From contig CAUEEP010000900.1 of the NCBI GenBank assembly GCA_958450365.1, positions 496,001 through 560,000 of the forward strand: a DNA stretch of 64,000 nucleotides. The letters run 5' to 3'. Under the pieces are notes generated by a model. That model ran no database searches and had not been told where the DNA came from. It saw only the letters and a program-made list of their open reading frames with translations. This stretch comes from Mesorhabditis belari (lineage: Eukaryota > Nematoda > Chromadorea > Rhabditida > Rhabditidae). Within the stretch, counting starts at the first letter, position 1; each line of letters starts with the position of its first letter. A program made the position numbers and the translations under genes. This document shows, piece by piece, positions 36,818-49,354 of this stretch.

Positions 36818-39800
36818 CTATAACAATGCGTTTTTCGCCCACTGTATGACGGATGCATTCTTAACCATAAGTTGATCCAGTTCAGCCCAAGCCTAAATAA
36901 ATCATTCATACATGCGCAAAATCCATTTATACCTCATCCTGCGTTCGACTTAATTCCTCCAGTATTTCGGTCATCTCAGGACTTTCATCATCCTTTTTCC
37001 AAAACACAGATCTGCAAAGTGTGGAAAGTTTATGAGATCAATAGTGCCTTGCCTATGGATTTTCATAGCAGAAGCCAGGTATGCTTGCACGAGATCGAAA
37101 TTTTTACGCGTCTTCAGTACCTAAAATGCTTTGCACTATAAATGAACAAATAATACACCTCTAACAACATCTTCGTGAACTGCGGCAATATCTCAGGAGA
37201 TAGCGTTCGAATCTAAATAGTAATCTTGTTTGTGTTGTTTGTAGCATATTTCTACCTGAAAATCTATTGCCGATACACTCATCTGTGTTAAGTGTTCAAA
37301 ACATGAACGTAAGGCCTCGGTAGTGTTGGCTCTAAAATATATGATGACTAAAAGCGCTTAAACTTTAGCTTTACCTTCTCAACGATGCTGAAAAAGCGCT
37401 CTCTAGATCCAACAAATTTCGTTTTGCTTCCAATATCTTTCGCTCCTCTTTTTCCATCGTTTCTAATAAATTTATACTGAAGCTGTTCACAAAAGCACAT
37501 ACCGTAATCCATTTTTTCAAATTCGAAGCCTTCAAGTGTTTGAGTTGAAGAAAGAAAGAATGGAGCTTGTTTGGGTTTCTGAACAAGAAAATAACAGATC
37601 AAACGACTTGACTCAACCTTCGGCGGCTCGATTGGTTTGTTCCGCTCTCGAATAATCGATAGATCCGGTAAATTAGCCCATCGTGATGGAGCCAAGCCCG
37701 AATAAGTAACCAAAGAAGTATCAAGCTAAAGATCTGCCGTTTAAAACGTTGACGACGACATATTTACCTGTTCAAAAGCTCTGTTAAGCGCCTCCAAATC
37801 CAGAGTCGATCCATTAGCATTTTCGAGGCTCTTACTTCTAAAAATCAAAAGAATCAAATTTTTTAAAAATCAAAGTTTACCTATCTTGACCCCAAACGGG
37901 CTTGTAGTCAATAGGCAAAGCGCAAATTGGTACTCGACCAACGAAGTGTAATTTGCTAGCCCACACATATATTGCCTGTTCTCCTTGATGACAAGTTGCC
38001 AAAAATTCTCCAGTTTCATTGAAGGATATTCCTGTGCATGGTGCTCCATAAAGAAGAACATCAATCAAGGAGGAAGTTACAAGCTCCCAAACCTAAAAAA
38101 ACAAAAATATAATTTACTGTTGTTCGAATAACCCGAATATAATTATCTCTGTCTCCAGTAAGCAACCATTTACCATTTGCGGAAAATGACATTGAGAGCA
38201 CCTAAAACTTTTATATAAAATAAAATTTAATCAACCCACGTCGTTTCCAACTTGCTTAAATGTGCGGGCAACCTTTCTTGTCAAAGTATCGATCACAGAA
38301 ACAAAACAAGCTAAAAAACTTTCTCTTATTCAACATTACAAATCATACATTTAGCAGGATCTTCGAGAGCTACAGCTATAAGACTGTTATTTCGACATGA
38401 AACCATCTTTGTGATAGATCCTTTAGCCTTCATACGAGTCTTCATTCGACCTAAAATACATTAAGTAGAGGTTATGGAGGTTTCAAACAGCTTATACCTG
38501 TCCTGAGGTCCCAGAAACTTAAAGTCCCATCAGCTCCGCCACTTATAAGCTCGTGGCCAAGTGAGTCTATTGCAAGACCGTTGACTGATGATGTATGAGC
38601 AAGATCGATAGTGCAGTCCTAAAAACCATTTGTTTTTTTCAAAGACTGCAAGACAAGACCTCGTTTTTGTTGATGTTTTCGTCATTCTCGATCTTTAGCT
38701 CGGCCTGAATAAATGTCCGAATATGGCGAGCTGATTGAATGTTGAATTGATCCAAATGGCCCGAAGAATATCTAGAAACATCTCCTTAACTTTAGTCATC
38801 AAAGAAACATGCCCGATGAAAGCAAAGTTTCCACATGGAGAAATCGCAATGGATGTAGCAATGGTATCGAGTAAATAATCCTTCTCAAAAAAGCGGCCAT
38901 GTGCGAGCTATAAAAGATGTTTAAACATGAATCCCCATGAATTTTTACCTTGTGCGTTCCTTGGCTTTGCTTTCGGGTAGTCCATGTCGTGACAAGTAGC
39001 GTATTTTGATGTCGGCAAAGAACGTTATCCCACTGTGCCTCACGGCTCCATCCAATCTACATTGGACAACTTACGTTTGAAATTCTTTGACTTGGTTAGT
39101 TATTCACGAATGCAACTTACCGCAATCTCAATGACCGGTTCCAATCGAATACTATCCAAATCAAGTCCCTTCTTCTTGGCTTTAGCCCTGAACACGTAGT
39201 AGATTGTGAAGATGGCGAGTCAAACCTTGAAATGGTACCAGCGTTTCCTAACTTCTGGCGAGTTACTGCATTCATCACGGAATATTTACGAACAGAGCCA
39301 TCAAGTCCTGCTGACACGACTTCGTGATTACTACTAAAATCGAGTATTGATTGTAAACACAACAATTAATAGTACCTGAAAATCACAGTTTTCACAGGCA
39401 GCGAATGGCCTTCATTGATGACAAGTTGACGTGGCATTCCATCCATCTAAATTCGAAACAAAATTAGTATAAAAAAATGCTTGAAAATACCTGATCCAAA
39501 ACCCAGGTTCTCATCGAATTATCGCTTGACGTTGAAACCATGATTGGCTCTGCAGGCATGAAGTAGAGTGAAGTGACTGCACCTTTGTGAACATTAGCGA
39601 TCCGACCAACCTGTACAAAAAAGTAAAGCTATTTTTTGCTAAACGGACCAATTCTCTTTTTTCAAGATTCCAAATAGCAATTAATCCTTCAGTGTCCGCA
39701 GAAGTCATCAAATGTGAATCGTCGTTTCTACAAAAAATATACAAACCGTAAAAGCCAAATGCTACCTGAAGCCAATGGCTGTAATGGAATGGTCATGCTT

Positions 39801-40731
39801 AAAACTGCAGATTGTTTCGTCTTGTTTAATATCATGTAGCACAATTCTTCCGTTTGCAAGTCCAACAGAAATCACGTCCAATGCAGGGGTCGTCTAGAAA
39901 TTTACAATACGATATTTTGAAAAAAGAATTAGTAGCATTTTTTCCAACTTGAGCACAAAATTTACCTCAAGTACTGTTATGGGAGCATCAAATTTGCTTT
40001 GGAATTCGTGAATCAATTTTCCAGTGCGAATATTATACAATCGTAATTTCCCATTATCGCCGCCAAGCAAAATCTAAATAAGATTTTTAAAAAGTAAATA
40101 AAAGTCGTTTAAACCTTGTTCATGTAAGTAGGAGGATGAACAATCCCCGTAACATTGAAATGATGCGAACCTTCCAGATGTAACTGCTACAAAATAGAAA
40201 CGAATATTGTTTAACAATCTTTCTTACCTTTGTCCCGTCTTCCACATCAACAACAATAATACTGTTGTGTTCATCAATCACAACAATTTGTGAACCAAAA
40301 AGTAGACAATGTTTTGGTCGGCTTCCAATTTCAATCCATCTCGTAATGTCACGACAGAAGGGAATCACTCCAATTCGCGTCCCGGCAACTCCATAAATCC
40401 CACTAAATTTTATTTTTTAACAAGAGAGTAATAAAAAAAATACTCTTGGTTGCACATCACATGCGTAACTTTCTCCGGAAATGTATCGGAAATAGCTGCC
40501 AATCGAAGTTTCTCCGCGCGATAGTGAAGAACCTCAAAATTTCAGATTTCAGACATGGAAAAATCCCAAGATACTAAACTTTTCATATTTACTCACCACA
40601 TTATCGACGGCACAAACAAGCGAAGTGAAGCGTCGTGTGCCCGGTTGCTTGCGGAAGGACGGTTTCACTTCGTTGCAAACGAGGCCCATCGACCGATATG
40701 GGGCAAATAGGCCCGACTCTGCTCGCCGCAT
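36818..40731 (-). CDS. WDR36/UTP21, U3 snoRNP (SSU processome) WD40 protein
   Basis: A nucleolar 18S rRNA-processing factor with tandem WD40 propellers. The start MRRAESGLFAPYRSMGLVCN matches the family opening. WD units follow, e.g. TSADTEGLIAIWNLEKRELV, MDGMPRQLVINEGH, and VSAGLDGSVRKYSVMNAVTR. Then GISFNETGEFLATCHQGEQA with IYVWASKLHFVGRVPI, then WANLPDLSIIRERNKPIEPP, the UTP21 linker. The C-terminal helical UTP21 domain ends in AWAELDQLMVKNASVIQWAK plus NALL, stop 36818-36820, matching the human terminus. About 18 introns, frames continuous. A long broken copy is at 55.6-57.8 kb and 3' pieces at 61.2-61.7 kb. Confidence 0.92.
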
Positions 40732-41337
40732 CTAAAATGACTCAATTGAACATTTAGATATTGACGGTGCAAATTTAAAACATCTAAATGTAACATATCA
40801 AAAAATATTTAACAAATTATGTCCGCAAATCAAAGAGAGCAACGATCCCCAACCATTGACGCTAACAATCTGAACATGAAAAATAGGCGATGGTAACGTT
40901 ACCCACATTTCAAACACCCGATTGCACAAACGATTAAAATTGTTTATTCAAAATCCGAGCAGTAAAAATGACTAGGAACATAGTTTAATTCCAGGACTAA
41001 AACTTCAGCCAAATAATCGCAGACACGTCTACTATACAAAAACAATTTACCATTCTAAAGTTTAAACTAAAATAACCATATTAATGTTCGATTACATAGT
41101 TATAAAAAAATTGGTCGGTTTAAAGTTGACTTTTGCTCATCTTCCACCAATATTTGACGAAAGACCATGTGCGCTAGTTTTTCCTGAAAAGAACAATATG
41201 GGAGGCAAATATAAATCACCGAAACCTCCGGTTTCAGTCCACTCGGCAATGCAATCTTCCCCTCAACTGACCCCAAATCGTATTTACGTGTCCGATATTT
41301 GACTTCTAAATGGAATGACACTTATTTCCTAGAACAC
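40732..41337. other. Intergenic upstream of WDR36
   Basis: No supported exon; frames on both strands around 41084-41321 overlap each other and lack homology. Confidence 0.35.
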
Positions 41338-43347
41338 CTATAGTATACCTGGACTATGTGGCGTAAAGATCAGTAATGCCCTTTTAACCACAAATGAAAG
41401 TCGCTCAAAATTCAATGCTCGGAACATGGATCGTTTCGCTTCATCAAGGGCAGCTTCATAAACCAATTCCCTATAAACACTTTAATGAGGCAATGTCTAG
41501 AAGAACTTACACAAATTGTCTCGTTTCTTCCTGAAGAGTTTCCATTTTTTCGAGTTCCAGAGTGAACGTCAGCAAGTCGGGCGTGAAATGGCGAGAAATG
41601 TCTCCATTTGAAACTTGCTCGGAAACAACCTAAAAAAATTAAATTGTTATATCATAGTAATCAAAACCTTCGCAAAGTGATCTATTAATCGGCAAAAACC
41701 TTCTTCGGTTCTGATGATGGATGTTGTGAAAACGCTTGGTAATTGATGAGGAGTTACAGTAAATCCTAAAACCGCCCGTTAGTCAAACAAAAACTCCCAT
41801 TTGAAAAATGTACTTGTATTATTCAGATGAATTGCTGATTCGTTTATTGTTTCCCCGACAGTGCTATTGTTGTCATCTTCTTCAAGTTCTTCCGTTACTT
41901 GGTCAAGTTTTGGTCGAATTAGTCTTGGTGGTTTCGGCGGGTTTCTAAAACAAGTCTTTACTTGGCCAATATTGAAAATACTCACTTTATGATTATTTGT
42001 TTGATTCCAAGGATATCGTCCATACTGTCATCCGTTTCGTTCATCGAGTCTGCTTTCATACATTCATCGTCGAGGTTCTGAATAGAATTTCTAAAATTTT
42101 CATACTTACAATAGAGATTAGATGCAAACTTTTGAAGTTCGACTGTTTCTTCTAATTCCTCATTTTTGTAGAAAACAACACTTGTTTCACGTAAATTTCC
42201 CAGAGGCTTCGCACAGAAATCTAGAAAAGCTGGTACACGCACAAATATACAGCTCGAATTACTTGGCTCTTCTTCTAAGTGCGTTGAAAGTTTGCGTATC
42301 TTGACTGGCGACTCCAAAACGAAATCATCAAAGATCAGTGGCTAAAAATGCCGTAGGTAACTCTCTTACCTCAAAACACTTGGCCTACCTCAATCTTTGT
42401 CTTCATGTTTGGGGATTGCTTTTGAGCTGAAATTGCTTGGAATAAGGGTGAGCGCTAAAATTCGAGGTTAAGACATTTTCTTAGAACTTTAACCTGTATA
42501 AAAGTAGGCTTTTTTTTGCTCGGAGTTGCTAAAGGAGTAGAGCTTGAAATGCTTTGTCGCAAGGATATCATCCGAGGAGATAACAAAGTGGTTTCGAAGC
42601 GTCTATAAAATTAACCGATTAAGAAACAAAAATTCTATTAAACCTAGATACAGCCGATGCGTTTATCGATGGGCTGATTTCCGTTGCGAAGCCGTTGTCA
42701 GAGGTCATCACATTTTCCCAAGGAAATTCTCTGAAATGAACTTTTGCAAATTTAAACCTTCTCAAATTAAACTAAAACTCAAATTTTAAAACAAAGCTTA
42801 CCAGCAAAATAGGTAGGCATAGTAAAATAAATACCGAGTCAACTCCACAGGTAATTGAAAAGATTCCATTCGAATGAATGCTATTTTCCGTCGGATTTCG
42901 GATAAAGCTGCTTCAAATCTTTTCTAAAAAAATGTTAACTGTATCATTGGTAAACTAAATACCATAGGATACGGCGCACTTTTAAATTTTGAGTCGATTT
43001 TGTGGCATTCGATAGCCAAGTGATTGAGCTTTTCCTGAAAACCAGCGACTTTTTCGATGATGTTTTTCCAGGATGATTTGTTTCGCCTAAATATGCAAGT
43101 GTGTAAAATATAATGATCACTTGAATTTAAAGCATGAAGAACCGAAAAGCAAGACAAAGTGCGGCTTTTTGCTTTGCAACTAGACAAAAACACCATAAAC
43201 TAACCTCGTAATTTTCTCAATAGCATACTTCAAGAAGTTTCGGTCAAGAATCCGAGCGAATGTTTGATTCGTAGTCACCAACTCGTCCTGAACGATTGTG
43301 AGCAAACGTCGTTGAACCACCGTCTTCGTGTCTGTTATTTCATTCAT
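41338..43347 (-). CDS. Unknown protein, helical N-terminus and acidic middle
   Basis: Family not recognised. Exons join in frame from MNEITDTKTVVQRRLLTIVQ through NFLKYAIEKITRRN and IEKVAGFQEKLNHLAIECHK (coiled-coil-like), a Ser/Thr-rich stretch SISSSTPLATPSKKKPTF, KIRKLSTHLEEEPSN, an acidic segment ELEEDDNNSTVGETINESAI, and a C-terminus ELEKMETLQEETRQFVELVY ending HSPGIL at 41338. Low-complexity acidic and SP/TP sites suggest a regulated nuclear or scaffold protein, but that is inference. It lies on the same strand as WDR36, about 600 bp upstream. Confidence 0.6.
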
Positions 43348-43522
43348 CCTAAACGAATGAGATTATAACTTTCTAAAGAACTGGAATGCCAAGTAAAGAA
43401 AAGGTTAAAAAGCTGAAACGGTCAACATTAAAATTTGCACGGCAAAAGCAGTTAGGGAGAAACTATAATCTTGTGTTTGTTTTATCGGGCCCTCTTTTGG
43501 AAAATTCAGACACATATTTACC

Positions 43523-43607
43523 TACCGTAATACCTGTAATAGTAGCGCCCCCAGGGGGGAAGGGAAAAAAATAATACCGCCGCGCTACTATTACAGGTAC
43601 TACGGTA
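43523..43607. mobile_element. 85-bp TACCGTA-ended mini-hairpin element
   Basis: TACCGTAATACCTGTAATAG on the left is mirrored by CTATTACAGGTACTACGGTA on the right around a G-rich loop. Very short, perhaps a deletion derivative of the larger family. Confidence 0.8.
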
Positions 43608-43719
43608 TTTAACAATATTGTTATTTCTACGCAACATCTAGAAAGCGAGGCCAAAGTTCGAACAAATCTTTTACTAGATTTGCAAGTTGCAAAAAAATAA
43701 GCGAGAAATAAGAAATAAA

Positions 43720-44006
43720 TACCGTATTTCTTCGAATAGAAGACCGGGCAAAGAGTATCATCGTGTACTCCTGCGTAGCAGCCATTTTTAAAATTTCTTT
43801 TCTGCATAAAAGCTTTCAATGAAGTGCTATAGGGCTGGAAAATGACTCAAAAATACGACATGAGCTAACAGATTTTTGAGCCATTTTCCAGCTCTATAGC
43901 ACTTGATTGAAAGCTTTTATGCAGAAAAGAAATTTTAAAAAGGGCTGCTATGCAGGAGTACGCGATGATACTCTTTACCGGGTCTTCTATTCGAAGAAAT
44001 ACGGTA
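43720..44006. mobile_element. TACCGTATTTCTTCGAATAG-ended foldback MITE
   Basis: Arms of about 130 bp: TACCGTATTTCTTCGAATAG ... and CTATTCGAAGAAATACGGTA. An inner block AGCTTTTATGCAGAAAAG is mirrored too. Confidence 0.88.
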
Positions 44007-44379
44007 ATGTGCGTAACACGGCAAATGATTTCTTTATCAAACAAAGAGATGCCATAATAAAAAGATATTCAGTTGTTTGGTTGAATTCTCATTTCTCCTT
44101 TACATTCTTCGATTTTCCAAATTTTGTTAGTTGCTTGAGTCAGTACCAAATCTAATATCATTTTTTCCTTGAGTTTTTGCATTTGCTTATCTAAACGACA
44201 AAATTTACCCAAACCAGCACCTGCAAACACTAATTGGATAAAGAATAATTGTGAGCTTTCGCAAAAAATATCGCTGAAAACCGTTTGGTTCCAAAAAAGC
44301 TTAAATCACCTGTCGAAATGTGAATGCCTAAAAGCTGAAACTTTCATTTGGTCTTGGTTACCTCTGAAATTTCACAAAA

Positions 44380-45953
44380 ATGAACGGCACTTCCTATGAC
44401 CCGACAATGCCTGATGTGATCGACCCCGTTGAAATCACATCATCCACAATATTTCTGGCCATGGGAATTCCGACGTTCTTCGTCTACTTCCGCATTTTGT
44501 CCCACTTTTGCAGCAAGGGATTCAAGTCTCAGTTTCATAAACTGTTCCTCATCTGCATCACTAATGTAAGTATAATTTACACTCAGGCTGCTTCAAGATA
44601 TTCAAGAAACCCAGAGAACAGGCTTGGATAATTGTTACCGTCCACCTCAATCATTTCCAGGACATGTTTGCCTTTCTTGCTCAACTCTTCACCCTCCGTC
44701 TTCCCACTTGGGGTATCGTTTATCCCTATCGTTTCGTTCTCACCGGTTTTGTGCCAATATTCCTGAACTTTCTCCTCCAAACGACAATCATGGTACAAAT
44801 CTTTGGTGTTTTCTTGATGGCCCTCAATCGAGCCACTTGTATTGCATACTCATATACACACGAAAAGGTTCATTTAAGAGGAATTCTGTAAATCCACTAT
44901 CCATTTTCAGATTTGGAACAGTTATCTAAAGTATTTTGTGCTGGCTTTATTCGTGGGACCGATTCTTTGCAATTTGAATTTGCTTTTTGAAGGATCCGAA
45001 TTCATGCAATATGGAAAAGGAGCTTTTATGATTGGGTCAAACTCGTCGGTGTGTTCATGTTTTAGCAAAAGACTATCATAATCATTTTCACGGAATGACA
45101 ATAGAATACGATAGCTTCTCTCCAATGTGCTTTTAAGAAAGACACAGCCAAGTCACACCCATCATTTCAGCCACCCTTCACCATCATGTACACAATCGTT
45201 GCAATTATCGGAATCCTCGGTGCATTCATTCTCAATTGTTACAACGGTTTCTATGTCTTCAAACACATCAAGAAGAAGAAATCCCGTGCCGAGCTTCGTG
45301 ATCTCAAATTTCACATGACAACCCTCTTCACTTTTATGCTTCAAGTGATCATGATGCTATTCTTCGTGAGTTCAGCATCTGATATTGTTAACTGTTAAGC
45401 ATAGATGTTTATTCAATTCAACAAGTTTCATCATATTGAAGGAATCAGTGAAATTATGTACTATGTCTATTCATTGGATCCACCAATTAATGACTCGGCT
45501 TCATTGCTTCCCATATGGTAAGCAAAGAGATTTTGGTAAAATTTCAGAAGTTGCTATGCAAATTTCTCAAACGGTGGGCGTCAATAGACATAGAAACACC
45601 TGTTCTTCAGGTACGTATCCTAGAATTCAGCTGAAAATCCCCATATAGCTCGTGATTAGAGAACTACGTTGAACTTAGCGTTTAGAAAAACAAATGAGAA
45701 AACTGATGCGAATCTTTTGAGGTTTGTCATCTACATATCCGAAGATTTTCGCTGGATGGTTTGTGGGAATTGTGGAGTCGCGAATAGGGATGCCGATGGG
45801 AATACGATCATTGTATCGACACAATCAGTGAAGACAATCGATTCAAGAGCACACCATTCGGATCTCGGAAGAGCACATCATTCAGATAAAAAGCACGATC
45901 ATCATAGACAACAAGCAAAGCACATGTCAACCGAAAGAAGACTCAGTAATTAA
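44380..45953 (+). CDS. Serpentine chemoreceptor (7TM GPCR, Srg/Srv-like)
   Basis: Exon 1 MNGTSYDPTMPDVIDPVEIT then TM1 SSTIFLAMGIPTFFVYF. An intron at 44566-44658 joins FLICITN to DMFAFLAQLFTLRLPTWGIV. TM3-4 include MVQIFGVFLMALNRATCIAY, with the LNR motif of this superfamily, and YLKYFVLALFVGPILCNLNL. TM5 is IMYTIVAIIGILGAFILN, then a KHIKKKKSRAELRDLKFH loop and TM6 MTTLFTFMLQVIMMLFF. TM7 and the tail after 45365 could not be threaded cleanly through splice sites, so the 3' end is uncertain and the gene may be decaying there. Likely expressed in sensory neurons. Confidence 0.75.
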
Positions 45954-46108
45954 AAGGAAAAAGGTAACTCGCTGCTTTGTTTGTTGTCTATGATAACATA
46001 TAGCTAGCTGTGTTCTTTCTAATAACGATATTGCTTTTAAAATGTAAGACTTATATACAGAATGTTTATTAGAACAATTTATTCCAAAGTAAATTATACA
46101 CTTTACAC

Positions 46109-47570
46109 CTATACAATACTTGTTGGACGTTTCTCCACCCATTCTTTGATTCCCGGCAATGAATAAACTCGCTGCTTGTGTTCACTTACCTGAAAATCTC
46201 AATTTTTTGGTGATCTTGATGCTACAAACCTTTGAATACTTTTCAGTATAACTCTTGTTGTATTGAGAAAATGTTTCGACCACTTCTGCCAAGAATAAAT
46301 CCACCCAAGATACTTTATTGCCAACCTAAAATTGGTAGGAATTAACCGATATACGATAGCTTTTTCGGAGCATCTAGCATTGTTTTAGTCACCCACCAGA
46401 AGTCCCGATTTGTTCACATTGAGATATTTGTTTTCCACGATTGGCAAAAACGAATCCGTGGCTGGGATAACATTCTCAGTGTAGTATTTATTCTAAAATT
46501 TGAAAGATTAACCTAAAATTCTTTTGTTCAAGAACCAAATCTCCTTGAATCACCCCATTGGCAATTGGGAAGAAAGGTCGGATCTGATTTCGATAATCCT
46601 CGATTTGATCAGCCAATGCATCGATTTGAGCCGCATCCCAATCATTCTCCCCTCCATAACCTATTCTTTTATGCATTTTGGTTAGATATTGGTTTATTGA
46701 CTTTAACTACAACTAACACAGCGTATACGAATACACTACTGGACAATGAAATATCATGTTTGGAAAACGATCGTCACTTTCGCGCGTCTGTAACTCCCTT
46801 GTCTTTACCGTATTTCTAAATATTAATATTACCATTGTGTAGCCCTTGAAAAGAGCTTTCAGAAAATGTATAACACTAATAGTTTAAACTCAAAGACAAG
46901 GGAGTTACAGACGCGCGAAAGTGACAATCGTTTCCCAAATATGATATTTCATTGTCCAGTACTGTACCTGCTACGATAAAACTAGAATGACTTTTCTAGC
47001 AAAATTTCTCCTTAAAACTCTGCAACTACTGTATACCAAAATTTGGCGTCCCTTGTCGCTTTGGGGCAACAAATAGAACACTCCAGTAACCAAAAGTGCA
47101 CAATTATATTTTGTTTAAAAACTTTCAGCTTACCGAATTTCTTTCCCAAATAACGGTAGATAGCTCGAGATTGAGCCAAGGGTTTTCCATCAACAAACAA
47201 GATTGGCACTTGACCGAAAGGAGTCGCTGAAAGATTTTGATGCGTTTTAGAAAATGAAAGCTTTGGATAGCTTTGCACATTTATTTAAATTGATATAAAT
47301 TGAAATAGTAAATCGTTTGAACCAACTGTTCTTTATTGTTTTCCATTCATCTCGGCTGAGTCGATGATCCTCATAGGGTTGACCGGAAAGCGCAAAAAGG
47401 AGACGAGCCGGTTCAGCTGCAAACTTGGATTTCGTTTTCAACTGATTTTCAACGTTTTCAATGTTTTCAACAATAAAAACTTGTTTTCATTCATCTCAAT
47501 TCTTGAAAACTTTCATTAAAAACTCACCTCTTGCTCTGATCGCAAAGTACATCAAACGATACTTTGACAT
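46109..47570 (-). CDS. Glutathione S-transferase, Sigma-like nematode class (1)
   Basis: Conjugates glutathione to electrophiles in the cytosol. Exons give [14 protein letters not shown] (tyrosine near the N-terminus as catalytic candidate), [40 protein letters not shown] with [12 protein letters not shown] (the VP-x-L and Q-S-x-A-I glutathione-site motif), [20 protein letters not shown], and the C-terminal helical domain with [15 protein letters not shown]. Ends [15 protein letters not shown] 234-bp MITE (46732-46965) sits in an intron. Tandem with the next GST, likely by duplication. Confidence 0.9.
46732..46965. mobile_element. MITE with TACACTACTGGACAATGAAA ends (GST intron)
   Basis: Inverted repeats of about 75 bp including CGCGCGTCTGTAACTCCCTT and its mirror AAGGGAGTTACAGACGCGCG; the inner 80 bp are unrelated. 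Confidence 0.85.
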
Positions 47571-47693
47571 GCTTCACTAAATGAAACTTTGCCCAACAGT
47601 AAGATCCATTTAAGCAGAAAAGCAACGGATCAATTCCAACTTTTCAAGGCAACTAATAGAAATAAAACTTTATTTCCTAATCAAGTTATTCAA

Positions 47694-49135
47694 TTATCCG
47701 GAAGTCTTTGGTCTTTTCTCAATCCATTCCTTGATTCCGGGTAGTGAATACACTTTCTCGCGATGGGCTCTTATCTGTAAACTCATCAATGTCTCATTTA
47801 TAGGAATGTCATGCAAATTTGATACTAATACTAGTGTTTGATACTAATATTTGATACTAATAATACCTTTGGATAATTTGCAGCATAGTTCTTATTGTGC
47901 AAAGTGAACGTTTCCACCAATTCTGCAAGGAAAAGATCCGCCCAAGACACTTTGCTGCCGATCTAAATTTTAAACAATTCTATCATTCATGTCGAATTTG
48001 TTTTGAAAACAAGTAATGTCAGTAATCTTGAGGTATATCCACATTGTATGAATACTTACTAGAAAACCAGATTGATTCAGTTCAAGATATTTCTTTTCGA
48101 AGATTGGAAAGAATGAATCCGTGGCTGGGATGACCAATTCGTTGTACGATTTTTCCTGAAAGTTTTCAGTTCTCTTTCTAAAGTGCAATGTTAAATTTAA
48201 CTGTAAGTTTGAAACAAACCAAATCCCCTTCAAGCATCCCATTCGTAATCCGAATGAATGGACGGACTTGAGCTCGGAAATCTTCAATTTCATCTCCAAG
48301 GGCATCGATTTGAGCCGAATCCCACTCGTTCTCACCACTATAACCTAAAGATAACACAGTATAAGTTGTTATATCTATCATTTTTATTCATTTTGCTCAT
48401 GATCGCTTACCAAATTGATTCCCCAAGTAGCGATAGATTGCTCTTGATTGAGCGAGTGGTTTCTCATCGACGAATAAAACGGGAATCTGTCCATATGGCG
48501 TTGCTGAAAAAAACACAGTACTCATTCTCAATTTGTCAATGATCAATGAACAATTCATTTTTTTGCAAAAAGCAATGAATAGTTCAGCGTGAACCAAAGT
48601 TTTGTGCAGAGAGGAGGTTCCTTTTTTACCCTTTCCCTCTCCTTTCCTTTTTCGGTTTCAAAACAATTTGGCAAAGAAATATGTCCCGAGGGGAATTGAA
48701 CCCTAGACCTGCTTCAAGGCAGACGCTCTACCACTGCGGTACAGGCGCTGGTATTCTTTCTGAGGAGGAATTGAGAAAGAAGGCAGAAGAAGAGAGGACG
48801 AGAAAAAGTGCTGGGAGACTATGAATTTTAGCTTGCTCAGTCAAACATCATCATTTGCTGTAGTTGCTTTACGATTTACAATCTAGTTATCTAGTTTCAT
48901 TGTTTCTCTTGAGTTCATCATTAAACTTATCAAAAGTTCTAACTAACTTGGTTTGATCGTTTTCCAATCTTCACGCGAAAGTCGGTGATCTTCAAAGGGA
49001 ACCCCCGCAAGAGCAAACAAAAGACGAGCTGGTTCTCCTGAAATTTCAATTGAATCTTAAGTTTTTGAATAAAAAAGCAACTTAAAACTGACCCCGAGCT
49101 CTGACGCTAAAGTACATCAAGCGATACGTTTTCAT
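47694..49135 (-). CDS. Glutathione S-transferase, Sigma-like nematode class (2)
   Basis: Paralogue of the preceding GST with the same exon structure: MKTYRLMYFSVRARG, then [70 protein letters not shown] and a C-terminal GIKEWIEKRPKTSG. The glutathione-binding motif is intact. A tRNA-like sequence lies in its first large intron on the same strand (48690-48760). Confidence 0.9.
48690..48760 (-). tRNA. tRNA-like sequence (pseudo-tRNA or tRNA-derived), intronic
   Basis: On the minus strand GCGCCTGTACCGCAGTGGTA then GAGCG gives an A-box-like segment and GGTTCAATTCC a B box. The anticodon arm TCTGC-CTTGAA-GCAGG has five pairs but a 6-base loop, and the acceptor ends do not pair. So it is not a standard tRNA. 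The sequence at 50340-50415 has the same plan. Confidence 0.4.
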
Positions 49136-49354
49136 TTTCAAATAATACTTGAATCTGATGCAAATTCACCAACCAAGTATGAAATTTTATTGAGAAAATC
49201 AAAGTTTGGTCAAGCAATGAACGTTCTTTGAGGGAAACAAGCGGGAAATCGATTTGAGAGGGTCAAAAAGAAGGAGAGGACATCAAAGAACGAACAAAAT
49301 GACGTAAACAAAGGCTTGGTGATAATTTGAAGACAATTTTTACATCAATTTGCT

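Larger units (their letters stand above)
43348..44379. other. Intergenic with two TACCGTA-ended MITEs
   Basis: Space between divergent genes, mostly filled by the elements at 43523-43607 and 43720-44006. About 370 bp remain as the chemoreceptor promoter. Confidence 0.5.
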
